From Candidatus Omnitrophota bacterium (GTDB lineage: Bacteria; Omnitrophota; Gorgyraeia; Tantalellales; Tantalellaceae): a stretch of DNA of 41,405 nt. Every line of letters begins with the position of its first letter. The first letter of the stretch is position 1. A program made the translations under genes and the position numbers. Positions 24,016-32,876 of the stretch are shown one piece after another. The DNA lies in assembly GCA_015231405.1 (NCBI GenBank), contig JADGBR010000030.1, forward strand, positions 480 to 41,884, read 5' to 3'. Under the pieces are notes generated by a model. The model had not been told where the DNA came from and made no database searches. It was given only the letters and a program-made list of their open reading frames with translations.

Positions 24016-25290
24016 ATGCTGCTTATCGTCGCGATGATCCTTCTTATTGCGAGCGCGGTGTCGCCGTTCTTCGGCCTTATCAACTATACCGCCATACTTT
24101 ATCTGAGGCCGATGGAGGTATTTCCGGCGCTCGCGGCGTATCCGATAGCGCGTATTTTCATATTGCCCGTCATCGCGGGTTTTCTCGTAAAAGCGGCGAT
24201 CGACAGGAAAAGAGCGTTCCTGAACTATGCCCAGGACAAGGTGCTCCTGGCGCTTTTGGGAGTGATAATACTTTCTTTCTCGGTCGGATGGATACCGCAA
24301 TGTCTGGTGGTTCTGGAACAGATGGCGAAGAACGTCGTGGTATACGCGCTTATCGTGGGGCTCCTCGTATCCGAGATGAGGATAAAGATCTTTTTATGGG
24401 CGGTGCTCATCATGAGCGCGGTGTTGGGATACAACGTCTACATCGAATTCAGGGCTGTCCAGGCCGCCCAGCAGGCGTACACCAGGATCGGGGGTTTCAG
24501 CGGAGGGTATTTCGGCGGCGCCGGGGATTTTGCCGTCATGATGAACGTCGCTATCCCGATAGGTTTCTACCTGGGAGTGGCCGCCCGACCCATAGTTCTT
24601 AGACCCCTGGCTTTGGCCCTTATGGCGGCATGCGCGGCCGGTATGGTATCGACCCTGGCGAGAGGCGGAGGGATGATAACTTTCGGCGCCGTATCGGCGG
24701 GCCTCGCGTATTTCGGGTTAAGGTCCAAAGGGGCGGTCAAAAAGATATTCAGCGTGGGGATCGTCATAACCGCTATCGTCATTATCGCCGTATACGCTCC
24801 TTCGGCGTTCAAAGACAAAGCCGGGTCCATAGCGAATTATTCGGGCCAGGATACGGCAGTATCCAGGATCGAATTCTGGAAGATAGGCATCAAGATGTTC
24901 ATTAAGAGTCCCATTATAGGGGTCGGGGCGGGCAATTATCCTCTCAGATACTGGGATTTCGGAGGATGGGAGCAGATGTGGCGCGTCCCGCATAACATGT
25001 ATATAGAGGCGCTGTCGGAGCTCGGGATCATGGGTTTCGGGTGTCTGGCGTCGCTGTTATTCCTTACGTTCAGGGACGGATTTATGACGGATCGGCTGTT
25101 ACGGGAAAAGAAGGGGACGAACCAATTTCTGTCGAGCGCGAACCAGGCGGCGTTATTGAGCCTTCTGGCGTACTCGGTGGGCGGCATGTTCCAGTCCCTT
25201 TTCACATATCCGATACTATACGTCATCATAGGCGTCGTTGTCGCTATTAAAAGCACCGCCGTGAAGACGGCGCAAAGAGGGACAGTATGA
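24016..25290 (+). CDS. O-antigen ligase/polymerase-like membrane protein
   Basis: This 424-residue membrane protein has about ten helices and a periplasmic loop containing VPHNMYIEALSELGIMG (His326). That is the conserved His-Asn site of the Wzy_C/WaaL family. In exosortase-A loci the homologue at this position is annotated as a putative O-glycosylation ligase. It may transfer glycan to protein, or polymerise repeat units; sequence alone cannot separate these. It starts one base after the previous stop and overlaps the next gene by ATGA. Arginines in the large loop (R341 region not examined in detail) would be needed for activity. Confidence 0.87.
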   Translation: MLLIVAMILLIASAVSPFFGLINYTAILYLRPMEVFPALAAYPIARIFILPVIAGFLVKAAIDRKRAFLNYAQDKVLLALLGVIILSFSVGWIPQCLVVLEQMAKNVVVYALIVGLLVSEMRIKIFLWAVLIMSAVLGYNVYIEFRAVQAAQQAYTRIGGFSGGYFGGAGDFAVMMNVAIPIGFYLGVAARPIVLRPLALALMAACAAGMVSTLARGGGMITFGAVSAGLAYFGLRSKGAVKKIFSVGIVITAIVIIAVYAPSAFKDKAGSIANYSGQDTAVSRIEFWKIGIKMFIKSPIIGVGAGNYPLRYWDFGGWEQMWRVPHNMYIEALSELGIMGFGCLASLLFLTFRDGFMTDRLLREKKGTNQFLSSANQAALLSLLAYSVGGMFQSLFTYPILYVIIGVVVAIKSTAVKTAQRGTV

Positions 25291-27281
25291 ACATACTTAT
25301 TCTGATGAGCCAGTTGCCGTTCAGACCCGATACCGGGGCGAAGATCAGGACGTTCAACCTTATCAGGGAACTGGCGCCAAAACACGACATAACGATCGTC
25401 GCTTACGGGCGAAAAAAGAAGGACCTTTATAAGGCTCGGGCTCTCGAGAAATTTTGCCGGGAAATAGTCATAGTGGAGAGGCATGCTGTCTTCGGTTATT
25501 TGAAACTGCTCGAGGGGTTATTCTCGCGCCTGCCGTACGGCGTTATAAGATACAGTTCCGGGGCCATGAAAAAAGCGCTTGAGAAACTCACGAGCAGTAA
25601 AAAATATGACCTGATCCATTGCGATTCTCTGCAGATGAGCCTTAACATGCGCGGCATAAAAGGTATCCCGCGGCTCCTCACGGAACACAATATAGAATCG
25701 GAAATAGTGCGCCGCCTCGCGGAAAAGGAGAAAGAGGGGCTCCGGAAAGCTTTCCTGGGTTCGCAGTATCTGAAATTAAAACGGTACGAGATCGAAGCGT
25801 GCAGATCTTTCCCGAACGTCGTTACGGTCTCCGAGCTCGACAGGGGATATCTGGCGGACCATGTGAACGGGGAAAAATTACACGTTGTACCCAACGGAGT
25901 GGACGCGGCATATTTCCGCCCGGGTCTTTCCCGGGAGGATGAGCCATCGCCGGAACGAGCGAAAGATCTCGTATTCACGGGATCGATGGATTGGCCGCCC
26001 AACGAGGATGCCGTCGTGTATTTCTCGGAACAGATACTGCCGTTAATATGGAACTGGAATCCTGAGGTGCGCTTTTCGGTGGTGGGAAGAGCACCTTCTA
26101 AAAGGGTGCTGGACCTCGGCGCCCAGGACGACCGGGTAAGGGTGACAGGCGAGGTGGACGATGTGAGGCCGTATATCGATGGCGCGTCCGTTTTTGTCGT
26201 TCCGCTCAGGGTAGGCGGGGGGACCAGGCTGAAGATACTCGAGGCAATGGCGATGGCGAGGCCCGTAGTCAGCACGCCGGTCGGGGCCGAGGGGCTTCTC
26301 GTGACGGAACGGGAGAATATAGTTATCGCTAAAACGCCGTATGAATTCGCCGGAGTAGTGCTCGAGCTCCTCTCCGACAAAGGCCGCCGTGACACGCTGG
26401 GGAAAGCCGGAAGAAAACTGGTGGAAGATAAATATGGCTGGGACCGGATAGCCCCCGAACTCGATAAAGTATGGTTCGAGGCTTCCGGCGCCGGCGAATT
26501 GCCGATCCTCCTGTATCATGATATCGCCGGCGACGATGACGATATTACCTCCGTAGACGCCCGGAGAAAACCGTATGTGCTTAAGATATCCGAGTTCGAA
26601 AGGCAGATGAAATATCTCCATGACGAAGGATTTAGGACCGTAGGGCTCGACGAGTTCCCGTCGCTGGCGGACCATCCCCAAAAAAATAAGCTTGTGGCCA
26701 TTGTTTTCGACGACGGGCTCATGAGCAACTACCGGATGGCGCTGCCGGTCCTCATGAAGTACGGGCAAAAAGCCGCTTTTTTCATCACGGCCGGGCGGGT
26801 AGGCGAGAACGGGATGATGGATTGGGACCAGATCATTCGGCTTAAGAAAGCGGGAATGACCATAGGGTCGCATAGCATGTCGCATTCCATCCCCCTCGAA
26901 CTCGATCAGGATGAACTGAGATATGAACTACGCGGGTCCAAAGAGCTGTTAGAAGAGAAACTTGACGCGAAAATAGACCTCTTTTCCTCGCCTACCGGAT
27001 ATCATGATCCGCGTTTGGCCAGGACAGCGAGGATGTGCGGATACGCGAAAATGCTAGTTTCGAAGCCGAGGCTGAACAAGCTGAAGAACAGGTTCATTCT
27101 AAGTAAGACCAGCATAAAGAGGGGATACAGTTTCGGGAAATTCATCCGGATCGTTGAACGTAAACCCGCGGAGTATGTAACGCTCTCGGCCGAACACGGA
27201 GTAAGAAAAGGGATGAGAGCTATTCTCGGATATAAGGGATACGAATTTTTGAGGGCGGGTATCCTGGGAGGAGTAAGATGA
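25287..27281 (+). CDS. GT4 glycosyltransferase fused to NodB polysaccharide deacetylase
   Basis: This 664-residue protein joins a GT4 transferase (1-405) and a polysaccharide deacetylase (410-664). The first part starts SQLPFRPDTGAKIRTFNLIR like the TIGR03087 transferases of exosortase-A loci, and has VPNGVD and LEAMAMARPVV. The second has the NodB metal triad Asp476 (FDDG), His529 and His533 (HSMSH). The usual Arg-x-Pro segment is replaced by SSPTGYHDP, so catalysis may differ. There is no signal peptide, so the deacetylase should be cytoplasmic, acting on an intermediate made by the same chain; this is unusual. ATGA overlaps occur at both ends. Confidence 0.9.
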   Translation: MNILILMSQLPFRPDTGAKIRTFNLIRELAPKHDITIVAYGRKKKDLYKARALEKFCREIVIVERHAVFGYLKLLEGLFSRLPYGVIRYSSGAMKKALEKLTSSKKYDLIHCDSLQMSLNMRGIKGIPRLLTEHNIESEIVRRLAEKEKEGLRKAFLGSQYLKLKRYEIEACRSFPNVVTVSELDRGYLADHVNGEKLHVVPNGVDAAYFRPGLSREDEPSPERAKDLVFTGSMDWPPNEDAVVYFSEQILPLIWNWNPEVRFSVVGRAPSKRVLDLGAQDDRVRVTGEVDDVRPYIDGASVFVVPLRVGGGTRLKILEAMAMARPVVSTPVGAEGLLVTERENIVIAKTPYEFAGVVLELLSDKGRRDTLGKAGRKLVEDKYGWDRIAPELDKVWFEASGAGELPILLYHDIAGDDDDITSVDARRKPYVLKISEFERQMKYLHDEGFRTVGLDEFPSLADHPQKNKLVAIVFDDGLMSNYRMALPVLMKYGQKAAFFITAGRVGENGMMDWDQIIRLKKAGMTIGSHSMSHSIPLELDQDELRYELRGSKELLEEKLDAKIDLFSSPTGYHDPRLARTARMCGYAKMLVSKPRLNKLKNRFILSKTSIKRGYSFGKFIRIVERKPAEYVTLSAEHGVRKGMRAILGYKGYEFLRAGILGGVR

Positions 27282-28414
27282 AGGTTGTTTTCTGGATATC
27301 GCTGGCGTGGGTCTTTTATTCTTACGCCGGGTACATGCTGTTCCTTTTCCTGGCCACGGCGTTCAAAAGAGAGGATGTAGCAAGGGACGGGGCTCTCCCT
27401 TTCGTGAGCATGATAATCGCCGCTTTCAACGAAAAAAAATGTATTGGGGATAAGATAAGGAACTGTTTCGGGATCGATTATCCCGCGGAAAAATTCGAGG
27501 TGATAATAGTTTCGGACTCATCGACCGACGGGACGGATGAGATCGTAACCGGGTTCGGGGATAAACGGATAAAATTTATAAGGATGAACGAAAGGAAAGG
27601 GAAGACCGCGGCCCAGAATTCCGCCGTCCGTCTCGCTAAGGGCGATATTCTAGTGTTCTCGGACGCGACAACGGTCTACAAGAATGACGCGGTAAGGATG
27701 CTCGTCGGGAATTTCGGCGACCCGAAGGTCGGGATAGCGGCCGGCGAAGAGATCCTGGTGAGGAAAAAGGGCAGTAATGTCTACAACGAGGTCAGTTTTT
27801 CGTGGAAATACGAACGGCTCTTACGGCGGCTGGAAAGCAGGTTCAATACCCTTATCGGGGTCAGCGGCTGTATTTTCGCCATCAGGAAAGAGCTCTACGA
27901 AAAGCTGGATGAAGGGCTCATAGAGGATTTCGCCTTGCCGATCCTTATCGCCGAGAAAGGGTATAAGGCGCGCCTTGAAAAAAGGGCGGTAGCCTACGAA
28001 GAACCGGTGAACGATCCCAAAGAGGAGTTCGACCGTAAGGCGAGGATAGTCAGGGGCGGGATAAACGTGCTTGTCCGGCTGAGGCGGACACTGGACCCCA
28101 GGAAAGACCCGAAACTCGCTTTTCAGCTTATTTCGCATAAGGTGTTCCGCTGGATGACCCCGTTCTTCCTGGTCACCCTGCTGGCCGCGAACGCGGCGTC
28201 GCGGGGAAAAGGGGCGGTATATGATATGGCGCTGGCAGCCCAGATAGCGATGTATCTTTTCGCCGCCCTGGGATATCTGATGAGGTACTCGAGCGCAAGG
28301 ATCAGGATATTCAATATAGCTTTTCATTTTTGCGTGCTGAACGCCGCGGCCGCGGCGGGTATTTACAAGTTCCTGAAGGGTGAACGCGAGGCGCGGTGGG
28401 AGCCGATAAGATAG
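27278..28414 (+). CDS. Membrane GT2 glycosyltransferase (cellulose synthase-like)
   Basis: This 378-residue protein has one N-terminal helix (about 3-22), a GT-A domain with SMIIAAFNEKK, IIVSDSSTDGT, VFSDATTVY and the catalytic-base region EDFALPI, and two or three C-terminal helices (about 300-365). The arrangement matches processive or lipid-linked membrane GT2 enzymes. The QXXRW motif of true cellulose synthases is not evident; KARIVRGG stands in the same region. It overlaps the fused transferase by ATGA. The product is probably one sugar linkage of the exopolysaccharide. Confidence 0.9.
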   Translation: MKVVFWISLAWVFYSYAGYMLFLFLATAFKREDVARDGALPFVSMIIAAFNEKKCIGDKIRNCFGIDYPAEKFEVIIVSDSSTDGTDEIVTGFGDKRIKFIRMNERKGKTAAQNSAVRLAKGDILVFSDATTVYKNDAVRMLVGNFGDPKVGIAAGEEILVRKKGSNVYNEVSFSWKYERLLRRLESRFNTLIGVSGCIFAIRKELYEKLDEGLIEDFALPILIAEKGYKARLEKRAVAYEEPVNDPKEEFDRKARIVRGGINVLVRLRRTLDPRKDPKLAFQLISHKVFRWMTPFFLVTLLAANAASRGKGAVYDMALAAQIAMYLFAALGYLMRYSSARIRIFNIAFHFCVLNAAAAAGIYKFLKGEREARWEPIR

Positions 28415-28431
28415 ATCGGGCGGGATAAGTC

Positions 28432-28950
28432 ATGAATAAATATATATTCGAGGTCTTAAGGTACGGGTTCTGGGTGGAGGCGGTAAAGGCCTGGGCGGCG
28501 AAATACGCGTGGTATGTCCACGACCATATCGCGCCGCTTTCGAGGATGAAGAAAGCGCCCGGGACGAGGATCCACCCGACGGCGTCGATGAGGTGCGGGG
28601 AGAATATCGAGATAGGCGAGAACTCGCATATAAACCAGTACTGCTGCGTGTGGGCGAGCCCGGGGTCAAAGATAGTGCTGGGAGCGAACCTTCTTATGGG
28701 GCCCGGGGTGAAGATCTTTTCGTCCAACCATAGCAAGGAAAGCGCTAAAGCCATGAATGAACAGGGTTGGGCGGAAAAGGGGATAGTCATCGGGAACGAC
28801 GTGTGGATCGGCGCTAACTCAGTAGTTGTGGCCGGGGTGAGGATAGCCGACGGCGCGGTGATAGCGGCGGGGGCGGTCGTCACGAAGGATATCCCAGAGT
28901 ATTCAATAGCGGCGGGCGTCCCGGCGAAAGTTATCGGGAAAAGGCGGTAA
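28432..28950 (+). CDS. Left-handed beta-helix acyltransferase
   Basis: This 172-residue protein shows hexapeptide repeats ([38 protein letters not shown]), the probable catalytic His in FSSNHSK, and the typical ending [19 protein letters not shown]. It matches the maltose/galactoside O-acetyltransferase group that acetylates sugars. Seventeen bases follow the preceding GT2 gene and one base separates it from the next gene. With the similar protein at 17107, two distinct acyltransferases occur in the cluster, so more than one O-acetylation is likely. Substrates are unknown. Confidence 0.9.
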   Translation: MNKYIFEVLRYGFWVEAVKAWAAKYAWYVHDHIAPLSRMKKAPGTRIHPTASMRCGENIEIGENSHINQYCCVWASPGSKIVLGANLLMGPGVKIFSSNHSKESAKAMNEQGWAEKGIVIGNDVWIGANSVVVAGVRIADGAVIAAGAVVTKDIPEYSIAAGVPAKVIGKRR

Positions 28951-28951
28951 A

Positions 28952-30079
28952 ATGAGAGCCGACAGACAGATCAAGGTAGCGCATGTGATAAATTCTTTGA
29001 GCGTGGGAGGTATGGAGAAAGTGGTCTCCGACATCATAAAACGCTATGACAAGCGAAGGATATTTTCAACGGTATATTGCGCCGAATCGGAAGGGGAATA
29101 CGCCGAAGGCCTTAAAGAGCAGGGCATAGAAGTTCGTCTCGTGAACAATAATAGGTACCCGCTTGAGTTCGCTTTCAGGCTTGTCGGGATATTCCAGCGG
29201 GAAAAGATCGACGTCGTGCACAGCTATAGCGGCATATACAGGGACGCGACGCTGGCCGGTGTTCTCGCGGGAGTTAAGGTGCTTATGCATACGGACCAGG
29301 GTAAATTCTATCCGGATACAAGGTGGACGCGTCTTAACCACAGGTTCTTTTCTCTGTTCAGGGACAAGATAATCGCCGTCTCGGACGAACTGAAAGAATT
29401 CCTTTCGAAAGAGGTCGGGATCGATCCGGAGAAGATAACGCGCATTTACAACGCTGTGGACGTCGGTGATTATCCTGTCGGTATAGACGCGGTCAAAAAG
29501 AAAAATGAGATCGGTATAAAGCCGGAGATCATGGTGATAGGTATGATCGCCAGGCTCGTTCCCGTGAAGGACCATCTCACGCTTTTTAAAGCGTTCAAAG
29601 AGGTGAAAAAAACGTTCCATAACGTGAAACTTCTCGTCGCGGGGGATGGCCCCTTAAGAGGGGCCCTTGAAAAGGCCGCGATACAGATGTGCGGCGCGGG
29701 GGAAATAATATTCCTCGGGAACCGCAGCGACGTGAGCGAACTTCTCCGGATAATGGATATCGTTTGTCTCAGCTCTTTAAGCGAAGGGTTATCTCTCGTC
29801 CTGGCCGAGGCGATGGCGAGCGGAGTGCCTATAGTCGCGACGAACGTGGGGGGGAACGCAGAACTCGTGGTGGACGGTTCGACAGGTTTTCTAGTCCCTC
29901 CGGGAGAGGTCGAAAGCATGGCCGAGGCGATACTGGAGCTCCTCAACGGCGAGGCGAAAAGAAAAGAAATGGGCGAGAGGGGAAGGGAACGGGTGGTCAA
30001 TGATTTCAACATACTTAATACGGTGGACTCGATCGAGCGGATATATTATGACCTGGCCGATAAAAAAGGGATAATGTGA
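28952..30079 (+). CDS. GT4 glycosyltransferase of the exosortase-A locus type
   Basis: This 375-residue GT-B transferase begins HVINSLSVGGMEKVVSDI, which matches the TIGR03088 group found in exosortase-A loci. It has IYNAVDVGDY, MIARLVPVKDH, VAGDGPLRGALE and the donor-binding SEGLSLVLAEAMASGVPIV. No membrane helix or signal peptide is present. It starts one base after the preceding stop (TAA-A-ATG) and ends in GTGA overlap with the transferase-deacetylase fusion. It should act in the cytoplasm on the growing repeat unit. The sugar is not known. Confidence 0.92.
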   Translation: MRADRQIKVAHVINSLSVGGMEKVVSDIIKRYDKRRIFSTVYCAESEGEYAEGLKEQGIEVRLVNNNRYPLEFAFRLVGIFQREKIDVVHSYSGIYRDATLAGVLAGVKVLMHTDQGKFYPDTRWTRLNHRFFSLFRDKIIAVSDELKEFLSKEVGIDPEKITRIYNAVDVGDYPVGIDAVKKKNEIGIKPEIMVIGMIARLVPVKDHLTLFKAFKEVKKTFHNVKLLVAGDGPLRGALEKAAIQMCGAGEIIFLGNRSDVSELLRIMDIVCLSSLSEGLSLVLAEAMASGVPIVATNVGGNAELVVDGSTGFLVPPGEVESMAEAILELLNGEAKRKEMGERGRERVVNDFNILNTVDSIERIYYDLADKKGIM

Positions 30080-32043
30080 GAATACTTTTCATCATATCGA
30101 GTAAGGGGTTTTACGGCGCGGAGAACGTCGTCTCGAACCTCGCGGGCGTTATGAAAAAGAACGGGGGAGAGCCGTATCTAATATGCCTGAAAAGCGCGTC
30201 GCGGAACGATCCGGAGATCCACGCGAAGGCCCTCTCTCAGGGGATAGAGAGCCGTGTCATAGTATGCAAGAGGAAATTGGACATTAAGGCGATCCTTGAA
30301 ATAAGGTCGTTCATTAAAAAAAAGAAGATAGATCTCCTGCATACGCATAATTACAAAAGCGACGTCCACGGTTTTATCGCCGCGAGGCTAGCGGGCGTCC
30401 CGGTCATGGCGACTCTGCACGGCTGGACAAGCGAGAACGGTAAGGTCAGGGTTTACGAAATGATCGACAGGTTCTTCCAGAGGCGGATGGACGCCCTGGT
30501 CGCGGTATCGCCGGAGATATTCAGCGGAGCGCGCGGGCTTGGGATAAGCCCGGATAAGATAACGCTCATCCATAACGCGGTCGATACCGTTCTGTTCGAT
30601 CCGGTTCGTGGGAATAGGTCCTTAAGGGAGAAGATAGGATTACTGGACTGTTTCGTGGCGGGTACGGCCGGCAGGCTGGCAAGGGAGAAAGGCCAGATAT
30701 ATCTCCTTAAGGCCTTCAAAGAGGTATGCCGCTCGGTGGGGAATGTCAGATTGCTGATAGCGGGCGACGGCGATCAAAGAGAAAGTTTAATGGCCCTTAC
30801 AAGCCTTTTGGGGATCAAAGACAAAGTGATCTTTTCCGGGGAACAGCGCGATATGCCTTCGGTGTATAAGTGCATGGACGTGTTTATCCTGCCTTCTCTC
30901 ACCGAAGGGGTCCCGATGGCTCTACTGGAAGCGATGAGCATGGGTCTTCCCGTGATAGCTTCAAGGGTCGGCGGGATACCTGACATAATCGATCGGGGGG
31001 GGGGCCTTTTAGTCGAACCGGGTGATGTGAAAGGGCTTACCGGGGCGATATTGACGGTCATGAAAAGAAGGGTAATGCGTTCAAGGATGGCGGCCAAGGG
31101 AAGAGAACGCGTCATAAACGAGTACTCGCTGGATAATTTTTACGCGCGTTACCGCGGCGCTTACGATAAGGCGATCGGACGCGCGCGGGTTAAGAACGTT
31201 CTATCCGTTGACGTGGAAGATTATTTTCAGGTGGAGAACTTTAAAAAGGTGGTCGGGTTCTCCGACTGGCCTAAATACGAGGCGAGGGTCGTGAACAACA
31301 CAGGAAAGATCCTGGGAATTCTCGCCAATGCCGGCGTGAGGGCGACATTTTTTGTTTTGGGATGGACCGCCGAAAGGTTCCCGGCGCTGGTCAAACTTAT
31401 ACGCTCCTCGGGGCATGAAGTGGCAAGCCACGGATACGCGCACGATCCCATATTCAACCAAACGAGAAGATCTTTCCGGTCCGATCTCGTAAGGTCGAAG
31501 AAAATACTTGAGGACATCATCGGGGAGCCAGTCCTTGGATACCGCGCGCCGACGTTTTCGCTGACGGAAAGGTCGCGCTGGGCCCTTGAGATACTGAAAG
31601 AGGAGGGGTTCAAATACGATTCGAGCGTATTGCCCGTATCGCATAAGACGAGGGGTATACCCGGCGCCCAAAGGTTCCCGTACGCGGTCCCGGGCGGAAG
31701 CGCTCCGCTTTGGGAATTCCCCGTATCGACTTTCAGGATGTTCAACAGGAACCTGTCTTTCGCGGGCGGGGGATATTTCAGGTTGTACCCTTACCGGTTC
31801 GTTAAACATTTGATCGGAGAGATGAACCGGGAGAACCATCCCGCGGTAGTATACGTGCATCCGTGGGAGCTCGACCCGTCTCAGCCGAGGATAAAGGCGG
31901 ACCGCATGAGCAGTTTTAAACATTACGTGAACCTGTCGCGAACGGAAGATAAATTAACGAGGCTTTTGGAAGATTTCGATTTCGGGCCCATAAAAGAGGT
32001 TTTCAAGGAACAGCTTGAAATAACGGGAGGAGTTGCCATATGA
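30076..32043 (+). CDS. GT4 glycosyltransferase fused to exosortase-locus polysaccharide deacetylase
   Basis: This 655-residue chain has a GT4 transferase (1-365: ISSKGFYGAENVVSNL, LIHNAVD, GDGDQRESL, TEGVPMALLEAMSMGLPVI) joined to a polysaccharide deacetylase of the XrtA type (372-655). The deacetylase has the metal site SVDVEDY (Asp382), SHGYAHD (His452, His456), YRAPTFS (Arg490) and VYVHPWELDP, so it looks fully active. In other exosortase loci this deacetylase is a separate gene. There is no signal peptide, so it should work in the cytoplasm. A run of ten G occurs in the transferase half. It starts with GTG and overlaps both neighbours. Confidence 0.92.
   Translation: MRILFIISSKGFYGAENVVSNLAGVMKKNGGEPYLICLKSASRNDPEIHAKALSQGIESRVIVCKRKLDIKAILEIRSFIKKKKIDLLHTHNYKSDVHGFIAARLAGVPVMATLHGWTSENGKVRVYEMIDRFFQRRMDALVAVSPEIFSGARGLGISPDKITLIHNAVDTVLFDPVRGNRSLREKIGLLDCFVAGTAGRLAREKGQIYLLKAFKEVCRSVGNVRLLIAGDGDQRESLMALTSLLGIKDKVIFSGEQRDMPSVYKCMDVFILPSLTEGVPMALLEAMSMGLPVIASRVGGIPDIIDRGGGLLVEPGDVKGLTGAILTVMKRRVMRSRMAAKGRERVINEYSLDNFYARYRGAYDKAIGRARVKNVLSVDVEDYFQVENFKKVVGFSDWPKYEARVVNNTGKILGILANAGVRATFFVLGWTAERFPALVKLIRSSGHEVASHGYAHDPIFNQTRRSFRSDLVRSKKILEDIIGEPVLGYRAPTFSLTERSRWALEILKEEGFKYDSSVLPVSHKTRGIPGAQRFPYAVPGGSAPLWEFPVSTFRMFNRNLSFAGGGYFRLYPYRFVKHLIGEMNRENHPAVVYVHPWELDPSQPRIKADRMSSFKHYVNLSRTEDKLTRLLEDFDFGPIKEVFKEQLEITGGVAI
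30995..31004. repeat. Run of ten G within a coding region
   Basis: Ten consecutive G lie in codons for Asp-Arg-Gly-Gly-Gly in the GT4 half of the fused transferase-deacetylase. A change of one base would truncate the protein before the donor-binding end and lose the deacetylase. It is the longest homopolymer I noticed in the window. It could also be a place for sequencing error, but the frame is intact. Confidence 0.9.
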
Positions 32044-32876
32044 ACGGCAAACAAACGGCGATATTCGGGTTCTCATTGAGCGTTGTGCTTTTAACGGTCT
32101 CCTATATACCAGCCATAAAATGGATGGTCGAGAGGTGGATGGAGCCTGAATCCTATTACAGTCATGGTTTTCTGGTGCCTGTTATCTCTCTCTTCATAGC
32201 GTGGACCCGAAGGGGGTCCTTGAAGGACGCGAAGATGGATACCGGGATAAATGGCCTTGTGATAGCCGGGGTCTTTCTTCTTATCAACATAGCGAGCGCG
32301 TCCCTCAGGATCTATTTCATATCGGGGTTCACGCTGGTTTTCGTATTATACGGGCTTGTCCTCCATTTTTTCGGGCGGGTCGTCGTGAAGAACATGTTGT
32401 TCCCGATATTCTTCCTTTTGGCGATGGTGCCTCTCCCGCTGGTACTTATAGGCAATTTAACGGTCGCTCTCAAGCTTTTTGTCGCGGACAGCTCGGTCTT
32501 TGTCCTGAACCTTATCGGGTTCCCGTCGGTTCGGGACGGGAGCATGATACGGATGCCCGGGTCTTTCATTCTTGTAGCGGCTCCGTGCAGCGGGCTTCGG
32601 TCTTTGATAGCGCTTCTCACTCTGGGCGTTGTTTTCGCCTACGCGGCAAAGATATCTTTATTCAGGAAAAGCCTGCTTTGTTTATCGGCCATACCGATAG
32701 CCCTCGCTTCGAACCTGGCCAGAATAACGGTACTGGCGATAGTGAACGATCTTTACGGACAAAAGGTGGCGATGGGGTTCTTTCACGACTTTTCCGGGTT
32801 AATGGTGTTCGTCCTGGCTTTCGTCGGACTTTTTTCCGTGAACAACCTGCTGGAAGACGGAGCTGGAAATGGATAA
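32040..32876 (+). CDS. xrtA: Exosortase (EpsH family)
   Basis: This 278-residue membrane transpeptidase has about eight helices and the invariant catalytic residues: Cys183 in AAPCSGLRS, Arg228 in NLARIT and His249 in FFHDFSG. Exosortases recognise C-terminal PEP-CTERM signals, cleave near the motif and are thought to join the protein to a lipid or glycan. Predicted substrates in the window are the proteins at 13901 and 34813. Unlike longer members, EpsI is not fused here but encoded by the next, overlapping gene. The XrtA subclass is inferred from the surrounding XrtA-type kinase, ATPase, deacetylase and transferases. ATGA overlaps the upstream gene. Confidence 0.93.
   Translation: MNGKQTAIFGFSLSVVLLTVSYIPAIKWMVERWMEPESYYSHGFLVPVISLFIAWTRRGSLKDAKMDTGINGLVIAGVFLLINIASASLRIYFISGFTLVFVLYGLVLHFFGRVVVKNMLFPIFFLLAMVPLPLVLIGNLTVALKLFVADSSVFVLNLIGFPSVRDGSMIRMPGSFILVAAPCSGLRSLIALLTLGVVFAYAAKISLFRKSLLCLSAIPIALASNLARITVLAIVNDLYGQKVAMGFFHDFSGLMVFVLAFVGLFSVNNLLEDGAGNG

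Noticed and set aside
25496-26885. Minus-strand frames of 299 and 280 residues
   Set aside because: They lie entirely opposite a glycosyltransferase-deacetylase with clear motifs and have shadow-like composition.
31201-31923. Minus-strand frame of 240 residues
   Set aside because: It is antisense to the deacetylase domain, whose metal-binding motifs are complete on the plus strand.
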